A stretch of DNA of 23,529 nt from Sutterella sp. (GTDB taxonomy: Bacteria > Pseudomonadota > Gammaproteobacteria > Burkholderiales > Burkholderiaceae_F): positions 1-23,529 of the forward strand of contig JAHHRG010000028.1 of assembly GCA_020025965.1 (NCBI GenBank), in the 5' to 3' direction. Below the pieces are notes generated by a model. That model searched no databases and was not told the origin of the DNA. It worked only from the letters and a program-made list of their open reading frames with translations. The position numbers were made by a program, and so were the translations under genes. Shown here piece by piece: positions 7,611-16,163 of this stretch. Position 1 is the first letter of the stretch. Each line of letters opens with the position of its first letter.

Positions 7611-9007
7611 CAGTAGTTTCCTTGTTGATCGTCGTCGTAATCGTCAAAAGCGGTACGCACTCGGTGGATCGGATCGTAAGTACCGGTCCAAACGGGGGCG
7701 ACGGGGTCGAGTTTCTCACGGTTCCAGCTTTTCTGCAGTTCCTTCAATTTGGCTACACGCATCCCTGCCCGCGGTCTTTCGTAGTGAAAGAGTGAATAAA
7801 GACGCGAGGGCGAAAGGGTCTGCGACTTGTCTTCATGAAGACGGAAGATCATGTCGACCACTATCTCGGGATCCGTCATTTGGGCCGCATAACGGTCAGC
7901 CTGATACTGCATCAGGCGCGTCATCAAATTTGACAAAGGCTGGAAGGGATAAAAGAAAATCGGGAAGGTCAGAATGCCGATTGCCAGCGTAAAGCCCGAA
8001 TGGTTGCCGGGGGTGATTTCAAGTAACACGCGCGAGAAGCCAAAGCCTTCGAAGAAGGCGGGATCATAGGAGGCATGTCCCACAAGGTAAGCAGCGGCAA
8101 AACCGAATATCGCATAAAAGAGAATTCGTAATTCTCCGTGGTGATAGTGTCGGTGGCCCATTTCGTGCATGACGGCGGCAAGCAATTCGGGGGCAGTCAG
8201 TACCTGTGCGGCATGTGAGAAGATCACGACAGTCGTACGCTTACCTCGACCCGCAAGTATGACGTTCGAATGCGACCAATGTTTCGGGCGTTCCATAATC
8301 ACAATGTCGGCCATCTGATAGCCGAGCCGTTCTAGGTGAGCGCGGATGAATGCTTTCACCTTTTCGTTTCTAAAGGGACGGCAACGACGGTTCCAGAAAA
8401 TGCTTTCGGCTCGTGTGAGGTACCAGCGCCAGAAAAGATAGCCTAGCCAGAAGATCCAGAGAAGGAACCACCAGTGATTTTCGGCCAGTTCGCAAAGCGA
8501 CAGAACAACGGCTAAGAAGGGGAACATGTAGAGAAGACCGACTGCCGTTTCCGATAAACTGCGACGCATCCACTGATATCGAGGCTCCAACATATAGCCG
8601 TAGCTTTCTTGGACACGAAAACGTGCAAACCATCCGAATGGGAATTCGATCAGGCTCATCAAAAAGAGAACGATAATGACGAGCGCCCACTGAGCGGTGA
8701 GGCCGGGGCCAAAGAGTGTGGTCGTAAAGGCTGCGATGACCGTGAGTCCCTGTCCATAGGTCATCAAAAGAGCGAAGACGGCTCCGAAAATCGTGAGAAG
8801 AAGACTCGCCTGAGCCAGGTCACCCGTATAGTCTGCAGCCTTTCGAATGGCGGCCAAAGTCATGCGGTCTTCAAAACCGTCCGGTACCGTATAAATACCT
8901 TTTTCGGCCGATCGCGTCTGCATGATGGTGAGAGCGCATTCCATCATGACGAAGAAAGCGGTCACGGAGACAAATACATGTTCGACAAAACTGGCAGAGA
9001 CGATCAT
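7610..9007 (-). CDS. M48 (Ste24-type) membrane metallopeptidase with altered zinc site
   Basis: Inner-membrane protein of 465 residues resembling bacterial Ste24/CAAX-protease relatives of peptidase family M48. Hydrophobic segments lie at about 10-30, 65-100, 105-120, 158-195, 295-310 and 340-355. The zinc motif HEMGH is at 281-285. Downstream, MQYQADRYA at 366-374 aligns with the family motif x-E-x-x-A-D-x-x-A that supplies the third zinc ligand, but this position is Gln367 (CAG), not Glu. It may be catalytically altered. The ATG at 9007 has no clear ribosome site; no in-frame upstream start was found. It overlaps rsgA by one base and diverges from orn, an arrangement I associate with Burkholderiales. 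Confidence 0.88.
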   Translation of the reverse strand: MIVSASFVEHVFVSVTAFFVMMECALTIMQTRSAEKGIYTVPDGFEDRMTLAAIRKAADYTGDLAQASLLLTIFGAVFALLMTYGQGLTVIAAFTTTLFGPGLTAQWALVIIVLFLMSLIEFPFGWFARFRVQESYGYMLEPRYQWMRRSLSETAVGLLYMFPFLAVVLSLCELAENHWWFLLWIFWLGYLFWRWYLTRAESIFWNRRCRPFRNEKVKAFIRAHLERLGYQMADIVIMERPKHWSHSNVILAGRGKRTTVVIFSHAAQVLTAPELLAAVMHEMGHRHYHHGELRILFYAIFGFAAAYLVGHASYDPAFFEGFGFSRVLLEITPGNHSGFTLAIGILTFPIFFYPFQPLSNLMTRLMQYQADRYAAQMTDPEIVVDMIFRLHEDKSQTLSPSRLYSLFHYERPRAGMRVAKLKELQKSWNREKLDPVAPVWTGTYDPIHRVRTAFDDYDDDQQGNY

Positions 9008-9073
9008 GAAACGGGCAGAGGGGAAGAAAAGAGGGTCACCGAAGCTAAGGTCGGAGACTAAAATACTATTATC

Positions 9074-9116
9074 ACCGATCGAGACGAAACCTGCCTTATT
9101 GCAGGTAACCGATCGA
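9074..9116. repeat. Direct repeat pair flanking a small hairpin, M48/orn divergent region
   Basis: ACCGATCGA occurs at 9074-9082 and 9108-9116. Between them is a 6-bp stem-loop, ACCTGC / GCAGGT, at 9089-9106 with the loop CTTATT. It lies in the 145-base divergent region between the M48 peptidase and orn. Such paired repeats could be operator half-sites. No function is shown. Confidence 0.5.
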
Positions 9117-9152
9117 TTGTTTTTTAGTCAAGTATTCAGAGAAGAAGACAAC

Positions 9153-9719
9153 ATGACGGATATCGAACGCGATCCTTCCTACAGTGAAGACAACCTCATT
9201 TGGATCGATATGGAAATGACGGGACTTCAGCCAGAAGTCAATCGCGTCATTGAAGTGGCGGCCATCATCACCGACAAGAACCTCAACGTTCTTCACGAAG
9301 GCCCCGTGGTTGCTATTCACCAGAGCGATGAAACGCTCGCGGCGATGGATCAATGGAATACGGATACGCATACCCGATCGGGGCTCGTGGATCGCGTGAA
9401 GGCAAGTACGATCGACGAACGTCAGTGCGAGGATATCTTTATCGAAACCTTCCGCCGATTCGTGCCGGAAGGCAAGAGTCCTATGTGCGGCAATACGATC
9501 GGCCAGGATCGTCGCTTCATGGCTCGCTGGCTTCCCCGTATGGAAAGCTACTTCCATTACCGTTATGTGGATGTGTCCACTCTTAAAGAATTGGCTCGCC
9601 GTTGGGCACCGGAACACGTTCGCAGCTTCCAGAAATCCACGAAGCATCAGGCTCTTTCAGACATTCAGGAAAGCATCGACGAGATGAATCACTATCGTCG
9701 CACGATCATGAAGATCTAA
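9153..9719 (+). CDS. orn: Oligoribonuclease
   Basis: 3'-to-5' exonuclease that degrades 2-5 nt RNA, including pGpG from cyclic-di-GMP turnover. At 188 residues it is near the 181 of E. coli. All DEDDh catalytic residues are visible: Asp19 and Glu21 in WIDMEMTGL, Asp119 in NTIGQDR, and His165 and Asp170 in HQALSD. The frame is open upstream, but homology begins at MTDIERDPSYSEDNLIWIDM. The ATG at 9153 is preceded by the purine-rich AGAGAAGAAG. Monocistronic, ending at a strong terminator. Confidence 0.96.
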   Translation: MTDIERDPSYSEDNLIWIDMEMTGLQPEVNRVIEVAAIITDKNLNVLHEGPVVAIHQSDETLAAMDQWNTDTHTRSGLVDRVKASTIDERQCEDIFIETFRRFVPEGKSPMCGNTIGQDRRFMARWLPRMESYFHYRYVDVSTLKELARRWAPEHVRSFQKSTKHQALSDIQESIDEMNHYRRTIMKI

Positions 9720-9739
9720 AGAGCGAGAAACTCAAACAA

Positions 9740-9773
9740 AAAAGGCACGGTTTTTTGAACCGTGCCTTTTTTT
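9740..9773 (+). terminator. Intrinsic terminator of orn
   Basis: The arms AAAAGGCACGGTT and AACCGTGCCTTTT surround a short T/G loop, and a T run follows, about 20 bases after the orn stop. The A-rich 5' side makes it usable from either strand. Confidence 0.92.
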
Positions 9774-9780
9774 GAACGTG

Positions 9781-9821
9781 AAAAAAACTCGGAAGCGGGA
9801 GACCGTCGAACCGAGTTTTTT
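9781..9821 (-). terminator. A/T-flanked hairpin between orn and dcuC
   Basis: The core stem ACTCGG / CCGAGT is extended by an A run at 9781-9786 and a T run at 9817-9821, giving about 11 pairs around an 18-base loop. On the minus strand it ends in a T run, so it can terminate dcuC transcripts. It can also back up orn termination. Confidence 0.65.
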
Positions 9822-9830
9822 CTTTTGGTC

Positions 9831-9854
9831 CGCGTCCCTTCGAAAAGGGACGCG
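9831..9854 (-). terminator. Strong stem-loop just after dcuC
   Basis: A perfect 10-bp GC-rich stem, CGCGTCCCTT / AAGGGACGCG, with the loop CGAA. It starts 11 bases beyond the dcuC stop. No T run follows on either strand, so it may be a 3'-end stabiliser working with the adjacent A/T-flanked terminator. Confidence 0.55.
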
Positions 9855-9865
9855 TTCTTCGGAGA

Positions 9866-11137
9866 TTAGACCATGAGCAGAGCGCAGGCAAGCACGGCAA
9901 CGAAGACAGGCAAGCAGGTGCGCTTGACGACTTCAACCGGGTTGACCATGGCAATACCGGACAGGACGATGCAAGCACCGGCGAGCGGGGAGCTCGTACG
10001 ACCGAGGGCGCCGCAGAGGAAGGCGAGGCCGCCCAGACCTTCGGTGGTCATGCCGAATTCAGCAGCGTGCGGAGTAACGGCTTCGTTGAAGGCCATCGTA
10101 GCAGCGTCACCTGAACCCATGATGAGACCCATAGCCCAAGGACCAAGGGAACCGCCCCAGCGAGCGAATTCGTTGGATTCCTTAAGAGCGGCAACAGCGA
10201 CGTCGATAAGACCGGAAGCGTTCAAACCAGCAGCGAAGACACCGGCGGCGATGATGATACCCATCACATCGGCGTAGCCCTTACCCATGCCGTTGAAGAA
10301 GGACTTCGTAAATTCGGACGGGTTGGAACGGGTAACGACGAGAGCGACGATGGCACCGATAACCATAGCCTGAGCCACACCCATCTTGATAGCGGGGATC
10401 CACATGTTACCAACGACGAGAATGACGATAGGAACGAGCGGAACGAGAGCCATGATGACATTCGGCTTGAAGGATTCGTCGTTCTTCTGAAGCTTGGATT
10501 CGTCAACCTTGGCATCTTCGGAACCCTTGTGGTCGCCCAAGAAGAAGCAGACAAGGAAAATACCGACAACGAGGATAGCACCGACCATCAGAGAGTACGG
10601 AGCGTGGAAGTTAATGAAGTCCATCACTTCCATGTGAGCCATGTTGGCAACGAAAGCATTGTGAGACGTGCCCGGAGAGAGGTAGGAACCGATCGTACCA
10701 CCGAAGACGGCGGCGGCAGCGGCAGCCGGCTTAATGCCAGCGCGGAGCATCACGGGGATCAACGTGGAACCGACGGCAGCGGAACAACCAGCAGCAGACG
10801 GAATAGCGATGTTGACGAAGTAGGTCAAGGCCGTGCAAACAGGGATAAGGAAAGCACCGAGACCATGAATCGGGGAGGCGAGGTAATGCACAAGAGCGCG
10901 GTCGCACTGCGTGTACTTAGCAACGAAAGCAAAACCCATCGAGCCGCAGATTGCGGTGATGAGGCTACCCTTCGTCATGGACTTGGCAAAGGCGTCGAGG
11001 CCGTTCAGGGGAACGAGGCTGACGCAACAGAGGAAGAGACCGGCCGTAATAAGAACCAGGCGGGTTTCCATGCGCTTAACGAGTGCAGCAATCGTCAGAA
11101 AAATGACGACTACGGCAACCCAACTAAGGACTGTCAT
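9866..11137 (-). CDS. dcuC: DcuC-family C4-dicarboxylate carrier
   Basis: Integral membrane carrier of 423 residues from the DcuC family, which exports succinate or exchanges it for fumarate during anaerobic growth. It has about 10-12 hydrophobic segments, with a charged loop near 215-235 rich in Lys/Asp/Glu. Family-like motifs include GTSHNAFVANMA in the first half and GSGDAATMAFNEAVTPHA in the second. The frame runs upstream to 11239, but the ATG at 11137 (MTVLSWVAVVV) starts the first membrane helix and has GGAG 9 bases upstream. It is somewhat shorter than E. coli DcuC (461). It is monocistronic, and a second dicarboxylate carrier of a different family, dcuA, lies 10 kb away. The exact substrate cannot be read from sequence. 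Confidence 0.85.
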   Translation of the reverse strand: MTVLSWVAVVVIFLTIAALVKRMETRLVLITAGLFLCCVSLVPLNGLDAFAKSMTKGSLITAICGSMGFAFVAKYTQCDRALVHYLASPIHGLGAFLIPVCTALTYFVNIAIPSAAGCSAAVGSTLIPVMLRAGIKPAAAAAAVFGGTIGSYLSPGTSHNAFVANMAHMEVMDFINFHAPYSLMVGAILVVGIFLVCFFLGDHKGSEDAKVDESKLQKNDESFKPNVIMALVPLVPIVILVVGNMWIPAIKMGVAQAMVIGAIVALVVTRSNPSEFTKSFFNGMGKGYADVMGIIIAAGVFAAGLNASGLIDVAVAALKESNEFARWGGSLGPWAMGLIMGSGDAATMAFNEAVTPHAAEFGMTTEGLGGLAFLCGALGRTSSPLAGACIVLSGIAMVNPVEVVKRTCLPVFVAVLACALLMV

Positions 11138-11173
11138 ATCAAAACTCCAGATGAGTGATTTTAATTTTCTAAT

Positions 11174-11207
11174 CCCTGACTTCTCTCCGGAAAAGACAGG
11201 GTTTTTT
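11174..11207 (+). other. Hairpin plus T run antisense to the dcuC leader
   Basis: CCCTG / CAGGG with an inner CTT / AAG, interrupted by one A-A mismatch, followed on the plus strand by six T residues. Read in the plus direction it looks like a weak intrinsic terminator, although no plus-strand gene precedes it. Read in the minus direction it is a leader hairpin upstream of the dcuC ribosome site. Confidence 0.4.
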
Positions 11208-11241
11208 GCAATATCGTTAGTATGCCTGTCGAATTGCAAAA
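11204..11241. repeat. Inverted repeat upstream of dcuC
   Basis: A perfect 9-base inverted repeat, TTTTGCAAT ... ATTGCAAAA, with a 20-base spacer. On the minus strand the spacer contains CATACT, a -10-like box for dcuC at 11219-11224. The arms are about two to three helical turns apart, suitable for a dimeric regulator. The rest of the 310-base gap is AT-rich and, apart from the AI-2E gene terminator, shows nothing else I can support. Confidence 0.5.
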
Positions 11242-11369
11242 TCGCCTCAAGGTTTTCACTAAAGCGAGCAGAAATTTTTTCTATCCGCTACGGAATGAAA
11301 ACAAACGTAATAAAAAGTTAACTGTATGATTTAAAAGGGATAAAAATCGCTTTCTGTTAGCTTAGTATG

Positions 11370-11408
11370 AAAAAAACCGCTCCCTAGGTATTTTCCCTAG
11401 GAGAGCGG
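11370..11408 (-). terminator. Intrinsic terminator after the AI-2E family gene
   Basis: The arms CCGCTC-CCTAGG and CCTAGG-A-GAGCGG pair over 12 bp with a single bulged A and a 7-base loop. On the minus strand a run of seven T residues follows. It ends the ridA-recG-oxyR-AI-2E direction. Confidence 0.9.
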
Positions 11409-11447
11409 GTTTTACGGTTTTTAAATAATGACTGTTTTAGAAAACTG

Positions 11448-12596
11448 TCAGGTTTTGGGAAGCGATTTGTCGTCTGAAATGTCTGGTGAGCGCAACCAGG
11501 CTTTGAGCATGGCCAAACCAATGGCAAGAAGGATCGGGCCAAGAATCAAGCCGAGGAATCCGAAAGCGATCACGCCGCCGAAAACACCGAGAAAGACGAG
11601 AGCAAGCGGAAGCGATGCCCCGCGCGAGATGAGCAGGGGCTTCAAGAAGTTATCTACGCTCGAAACTGCGAATGTTCCCCAAAGCGCGAGAAAGACCGCC
11701 ATTCCTATATCACCTGTCGAATAAAGCCAGATCGCGGTCGGCCCCCAAATGAGCGGAGGTCCGATCGGAACAACGGACAAGACGAAGACAAGGAAACTCA
11801 GCATCAGTACACCCGGTACGTCGGCAATCCAGAAACCGATACTCGCGACAACGGCCTGACCGAGGGCCGTGCCGACAAGCCCGAAAACGACGGAACGCGT
11901 CGTATTAACGAGGATGTTGGTGAGTTCGTGCGAGAGATCCCCGCTCACTCGTTCCATCAGATCACGGCAGCGATCGGCGAACCAAGGACCGTCACGATAG
12001 AAGAAAAAGACGATGAAGGTCACCAAGCAGAGTTGGAATAGTCCGTTACTCACGTTCACGGCGGCATGGAGTACCCAGGAGGTCACCGGTTCGAGAATCT
12101 TCTGGAGCGTGGGTGCCAAAGAGGCTGGATCCAACGCAAAGAGGAGTTGCTCATGAAGCCAGGAACCGACGACGGGAATATCCACGATCCAGTCGGGCAT
12201 TGAAAAACCGCTTGCAATCCATTCACGGCCAATTGCCACTGCTTTCGGAATCTGTTGAGCAACGGCAATCAGGAGAAAGCTCAACGGAATGAGAACGACA
12301 ACGATCAGAAGGCCTACCATGAGGAGTGCCGGCATGGTCGTAGCGCCTGCCATTGAGGAGCGGGCATGAACATAAAGCGGCCAAGTCACGACGGCCAAAA
12401 TGGCAGCCAGGACGATAGCGGTTAGAAAGGGTTCGATAATGAAGTAGCAGCCGATCCCGACCATAAGCGAAAGGAGGATCTGCACAATCACGTCCATGTG
12501 ATTGTCGGATTTCAGAATGCGTCGAATCGCAGGTCTGATCACCCGTAGAGGAACCGTCGTATCCGGCGCAGTTGTCGGTTGTTGTTCTTCTGACAT
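11448..12596 (-). CDS. AI-2E family membrane protein (YdiK/PerM-like)
   Basis: Integral membrane protein of 382 residues in the autoinducer-2 exporter (AI-2E) family. Most members have no proven substrate, and AI-2 transport should not be assumed. About eight hydrophobic segments are visible. The C-terminal family motif runs DNFLKPLLISRGASLPL then FGFLGLILGPILLAIG, most like the YdiK branch. The soluble N-terminus is short. The frame opens with TTG at 12623 right after the oxyR stop, but the ATG at 12596 is more likely. No good ribosome site precedes either, so translation may depend on coupling to oxyR 27 bases upstream. Confidence 0.85.
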   Translation of the reverse strand: MSEEQQPTTAPDTTVPLRVIRPAIRRILKSDNHMDVIVQILLSLMVGIGCYFIIEPFLTAIVLAAILAVVTWPLYVHARSSMAGATTMPALLMVGLLIVVVLIPLSFLLIAVAQQIPKAVAIGREWIASGFSMPDWIVDIPVVGSWLHEQLLFALDPASLAPTLQKILEPVTSWVLHAAVNVSNGLFQLCLVTFIVFFFYRDGPWFADRCRDLMERVSGDLSHELTNILVNTTRSVVFGLVGTALGQAVVASIGFWIADVPGVLMLSFLVFVLSVVPIGPPLIWGPTAIWLYSTGDIGMAVFLALWGTFAVSSVDNFLKPLLISRGASLPLALVFLGVFGGVIAFGFLGLILGPILLAIGLAMLKAWLRSPDISDDKSLPKT

Positions 12597-12623
12597 GATG
12601 AATGGACTTTTATATATAGGCAA

Positions 12624-13568
12624 TTAATTGGAAACCGGCTCTTCGTTAAGCTGGAAGCAGCCGTTTAATTGAACGTTGCGGATAGCTTCAGCCAGAGCTT
12701 CGATGGCAGGCATGCGGGTAAAGCTCTTACGCCAGACCATGATGACGCGTCGGTTCGGAGTCGGATTCTTGAAGTTGATAGTCTTCAAGCCCGTTGATGA
12801 AACGGCGAGGTAAGGAATGGCGGAAGCAGGAAGAACCGTGATGCCGAGCCCTTGAGCCACCATGTGGCAGATGGTCTGCAGACTAGATCCCTCAACCGTA
12901 TGTTGAACGTCGTTAGCACTGAGATTAAAGCGGGCCAAGTCGGGGCAGACACTGAGAATTTGGTCTCGGAAGCAGTGACCGGCGCCCAAAAGGAGCATGG
13001 TCTGATCCTTCAATTCGTCTGTGTTGATGTAATTGCGGTTCACCCACGGATGATGGGACGGAACGGCAACGACGAAGTCTTCCTGATAAAGGGCCTGAGT
13101 CATGAAACCCGTATCTGTAATCGTGTCGGCCATGATGGCAACGTCAATCTGGCCGGTACGAAGATGGTTCAAGAGTTCGCTCGTGAAATTTTCTTCGAGG
13201 TAGAAGCGCATCTTCGGCGAATTGGTATTTAACTCACGAACAAGACCCGGAATCAAGTACGGAGCGATCGTGTAGATCATGCCGAGACGAAGGGGACCGG
13301 ACAAAGGATCCTGCCCCTGATGGGCAATTTCGGTAATGCGACGGCTTTCATCAAGTACGCGCTGAGCCTGTTCAACGATGGCATTGCCGATAGGCGTAAT
13401 GGCAATGTCGGAAGAACGGCGTTCGAAAATTGTGACACCGAGTTCTTCTTCGAGTTTCTTGACGGCTACCGACAAAGATGGCTGGCTCACAAAACAGGAT
13501 TCGGCTGCACGACCGAAATGGCGTTCTCGAGCCACGGCAATGACGTATCGAAGTTCGGTCAGAGTCAT
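12624..13568 (-). CDS. oxyR: Peroxide sensor OxyR (LysR family)
   Basis: Cytosolic LysR-type regulator of 314 residues that is oxidised by hydrogen peroxide and activates antioxidant genes. The N-terminal winged helix-turn-helix is at about 1-60 (HFGRAAESCFVSQPSLSVAV). The effector domain contains GHCFRDQILSVC, placing cysteines at 199 and 208. These are the same positions and eight-residue spacing as the redox cysteines of E. coli OxyR, so the redox switch should work. AGAGG lies 7 bases before the ATG. It sits 49 bases downstream of recG, a pairing I know from other proteobacteria. An AT-rich stretch in that gap could hold its own promoter. Confidence 0.95.
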   Translation of the reverse strand: MTLTELRYVIAVARERHFGRAAESCFVSQPSLSVAVKKLEEELGVTIFERRSSDIAITPIGNAIVEQAQRVLDESRRITEIAHQGQDPLSGPLRLGMIYTIAPYLIPGLVRELNTNSPKMRFYLEENFTSELLNHLRTGQIDVAIMADTITDTGFMTQALYQEDFVVAVPSHHPWVNRNYINTDELKDQTMLLLGAGHCFRDQILSVCPDLARFNLSANDVQHTVEGSSLQTICHMVAQGLGITVLPASAIPYLAVSSTGLKTINFKNPTPNRRVIMVWRKSFTRMPAIEALAEAIRNVQLNGCFQLNEEPVSN

Positions 13569-13617
13569 GTTTAACCTCTATGAAGATATATATTAAGTAA
13601 TGAATATATGACGAGTT

Positions 13618-15696
13618 CTAAGCCGAGAGAAAAGCTTCCGGGCTTTCAAACCAGCGGCGAGCAAAAGCGTTCGCCGCATCGGGATCGGAACGAAGCCATT
13701 TGACAGCAACGTCACGTGCTGTTGTCAAAAGAGTTTCGTCTCGATCAAGGTCAGCAAATCTGAGAAAAGGCATTCCCGACTGACGTTCGCCCAGGAATTC
13801 ACCTGGGCCTCGTAGTTCGAGATCGCGACGGGCAATCTCAAAGCCGTCACTGCTTTCATAAATAATCTTGAGTCTTTCTTTACCGATCTCGGACAAAGCC
13901 GGATCATAAAGGAGAATACAAGCACTCTTTGCGGCCCCACGGCCCACTCGGCCGCGAAGCTGATGTAACTGAGCAAGCCCGAAGCGTTCTGCATGTTCAA
14001 TGATCATGAGACTCGCGTTCGGAACGTCGACGCCCACTTCGATGACTGTCGTTGCAACGAGAACCTGAACGATTCCATGCTGGAAGTCCTTCATCGTCGC
14101 TTCCTTGTCGGCGGCGGGCATAGCCCCGTGAACAAGACCGACCGTCAGCTCCGGAAGTTTTTCCTTCAACTCTTCAAAGCAGGTTGTTGCAGGTGTTAAG
14201 TCGAGTGCATCGCTTTCTTCAATGAGCGGGCAGACCCAATAAACCTGACGTCCCTGAGCCACTTCATATCGAAGAACACTCAAGACTTCCTCTTTTCGAG
14301 AGAGTCTCGCGAGCTTTGTCATGATAGGGGTGCGCCCAGGCGGGAGTTCGTCAATCACAGATACTTCCAAGTCTGCGAGATAACTCATCGCAAGCGTACG
14401 CGGAATCGGAGTAGCCGAGAGCATTAATAAATGCGGAATCAGACCGTTTGGACCGGGAACTCGTAAGGCCAAACGTTGCAAGACACCGAATCGATGCTGT
14501 TCGTCGACAATCGACAAAACGAGGTCATGGAACGTGACACCCGCTTGGATCAACGCGTGCGTCCCAATGATGACCTGAGCGTCACCGCTAGCAATCTTGG
14601 ACAATGCCTCTCTTTTTTCCGCGGGCTTCAATCGGCCAGTAAGCCAAACGACATTGACACCCAAGGGAGCGAGCCAAGCATAAATCTTACGGTAATGCTG
14701 TTCCGCGAGGATTTCCGTAGGGGCCATCAAAGATGCCTGATGACCGTCGGCGACGGCGCGAAGGATCGAAAGGGTTGCGACCACGGTCTTGCCACAGCCC
14801 ACATCACCTTGAATCAGACGATGCGCGGGTACAGATCGACTCAAGTCAGCCTCGATTTCAGAGACGACACGCTTTTGCGCACGAGTGAGATCGAAGGGCA
14901 AGGTTTCTAGGAACTTATTAATGAGTTCGGATTTGCCGATGGACAGAGCGCGTGCTGCATTTTGCGAGGCAACTTCTCGAGTCGATTTCAACGTGATCTG
15001 CTGTGCAAGTAATTCGTCAAAAATTAAACGTTGCCATTGCGGACAGCTTCGATTCTGCAAACCGAGGGCATCGGCACCCGCCGGAGGATTGTGGAGATAT
15101 TTAAGAGACTCAGCCAGAGGCGGGAGCCCCAGGTTCTCCGTGTAATCGCTGGGGACGGGATCCTTTAACGAGAGATCAAGGAGAGCACGGGCAATACGTT
15201 TGCGTAGCCATCCTTGTTGAATACCTTCGCCCGCGGGATAGATCGGGGTGAGCGAAGAATCGAGTTCGCTTTCAGCAGACTTTCCGGTCTTGACCTTGGG
15301 ATGAACCATCTCAAGATCGTTGTAATAGCTCAGTCGCACTTCGCCATATAGACGAACATGCTTACCTTTGGCGAGTTGATACTGAATGGACGGGTAAAAG
15401 TGAACGAATCGGGCACGCATGGTACCGGTCGGATCTTGAATCTCAGCCGTAAATTGCATGCCGCGAGAAGTCGTGAAGAACTTTTGTGAGATGACAGTCC
15501 CTTCTATTTGGACTGTCTGACCGGCTTCGAGTGAGTCAATAGGCGTAATCGAAGTGAGATCCTCGTAACGCAGAGGAAGATGCAGGACAAAATCCCAGTC
15601 CCTGACGAGGCCGAGCTTCGCCAGACGTTCCGACAGCGGAGCGAGTTTCTCGCCCTTAATGACACCGTCTTTTTCTTTATTGACCGGGGTTGCCAT
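13618..15696 (-). CDS. recG: ATP-dependent DNA helicase RecG
   Basis: Helicase that remodels stalled replication forks and branched DNA. At 692 residues it matches the usual length (about 693). The N-terminal OB-type wedge domain binds the branch. Helicase motif I, GDVGCGKT, is near residue 297, and motif II, DEQH, near 397. The SAT-like motif LSATPIPRTL and motif VI, QLRGRVGR, follow. The C-terminal RecG-specific segment contains PGEFLGERQSG. It begins 21 bases after the ridA stop with only a weak ribosome site, consistent with operon expression ahead of oxyR. Confidence 0.97.
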   Translation of the reverse strand: MATPVNKEKDGVIKGEKLAPLSERLAKLGLVRDWDFVLHLPLRYEDLTSITPIDSLEAGQTVQIEGTVISQKFFTTSRGMQFTAEIQDPTGTMRARFVHFYPSIQYQLAKGKHVRLYGEVRLSYYNDLEMVHPKVKTGKSAESELDSSLTPIYPAGEGIQQGWLRKRIARALLDLSLKDPVPSDYTENLGLPPLAESLKYLHNPPAGADALGLQNRSCPQWQRLIFDELLAQQITLKSTREVASQNAARALSIGKSELINKFLETLPFDLTRAQKRVVSEIEADLSRSVPAHRLIQGDVGCGKTVVATLSILRAVADGHQASLMAPTEILAEQHYRKIYAWLAPLGVNVVWLTGRLKPAEKREALSKIASGDAQVIIGTHALIQAGVTFHDLVLSIVDEQHRFGVLQRLALRVPGPNGLIPHLLMLSATPIPRTLAMSYLADLEVSVIDELPPGRTPIMTKLARLSRKEEVLSVLRYEVAQGRQVYWVCPLIEESDALDLTPATTCFEELKEKLPELTVGLVHGAMPAADKEATMKDFQHGIVQVLVATTVIEVGVDVPNASLMIIEHAERFGLAQLHQLRGRVGRGAAKSACILLYDPALSEIGKERLKIIYESSDGFEIARRDLELRGPGEFLGERQSGMPFLRFADLDRDETLLTTARDVAVKWLRSDPDAANAFARRWFESPEAFLSA

Positions 15697-15717
15697 GACT
15701 CTGCCTATATATAAATG

Positions 15718-16098
15718 TTAGGAGAGGCTCACGATTGCTTCGATTTCGACACGGCCAGCTTTCGGGAGGGCGGCCACGGCAAAACATGAACGAGCGGGGA
15801 AGGGCGCAGGAACGACCTCCTCCATGACTTTGTTGACGATCGGGAATTCGTTGATGTCGGCTAGGAAGATGGTGATCTTTACAGCGTTCTGAAGAGAAGT
15901 ACCGGCTTCCTCGCAAATCGAAATGAGATTGGCGAAAGCCTGGCGAGCCTGAGCTTCGACACCGTCAGCCAAAACACCGGTTTCAGGAATGAGACCCAAT
16001 TGGCCTGACGTGAAAAGCAAACGGTCGGCAACGACGGCCTGACAGTAGGCACCGATGGCGGCCGGAGCGCGCGGCGTGTCGATGATTTGCGAAGCCAT
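15718..16098 (-). CDS. ridA: RidA-family enamine/imine deaminase
   Basis: Small cytosolic trimeric enzyme that hydrolyses reactive 2-aminoacrylate and related imines formed by PLP enzymes. Its 126 residues are typical. The active-site arginine is Arg103 in PFPARSCFAVAALP (Arg105 in E. coli), and the conserved Glu lies in the RVEIEAI tail at about 118-120. AAGGAG stands 7 bases before the ATG. It is the first gene of the ridA-recG-oxyR-AI-2E run, so its promoter probably drives all four. Confidence 0.94.
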   Translation of the reverse strand: MASQIIDTPRAPAAIGAYCQAVVADRLLFTSGQLGLIPETGVLADGVEAQARQAFANLISICEEAGTSLQNAVKITIFLADINEFPIVNKVMEEVVPAPFPARSCFAVAALPKAGRVEIEAIVSLS

Positions 16099-16163
16099 AG
16101 TTTTCTCCTTAGTTGATAACGGTTCTATTCTATCGAAAAACAGGAGGAAAAGAAGGAAAACCT

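Noticed and set aside
12608..15712. TATATATA-like runs before recG, oxyR and the AI-2E gene
   Set aside because: They are short, simple AT sequence in different orientations. I could not support a shared regulatory motif.
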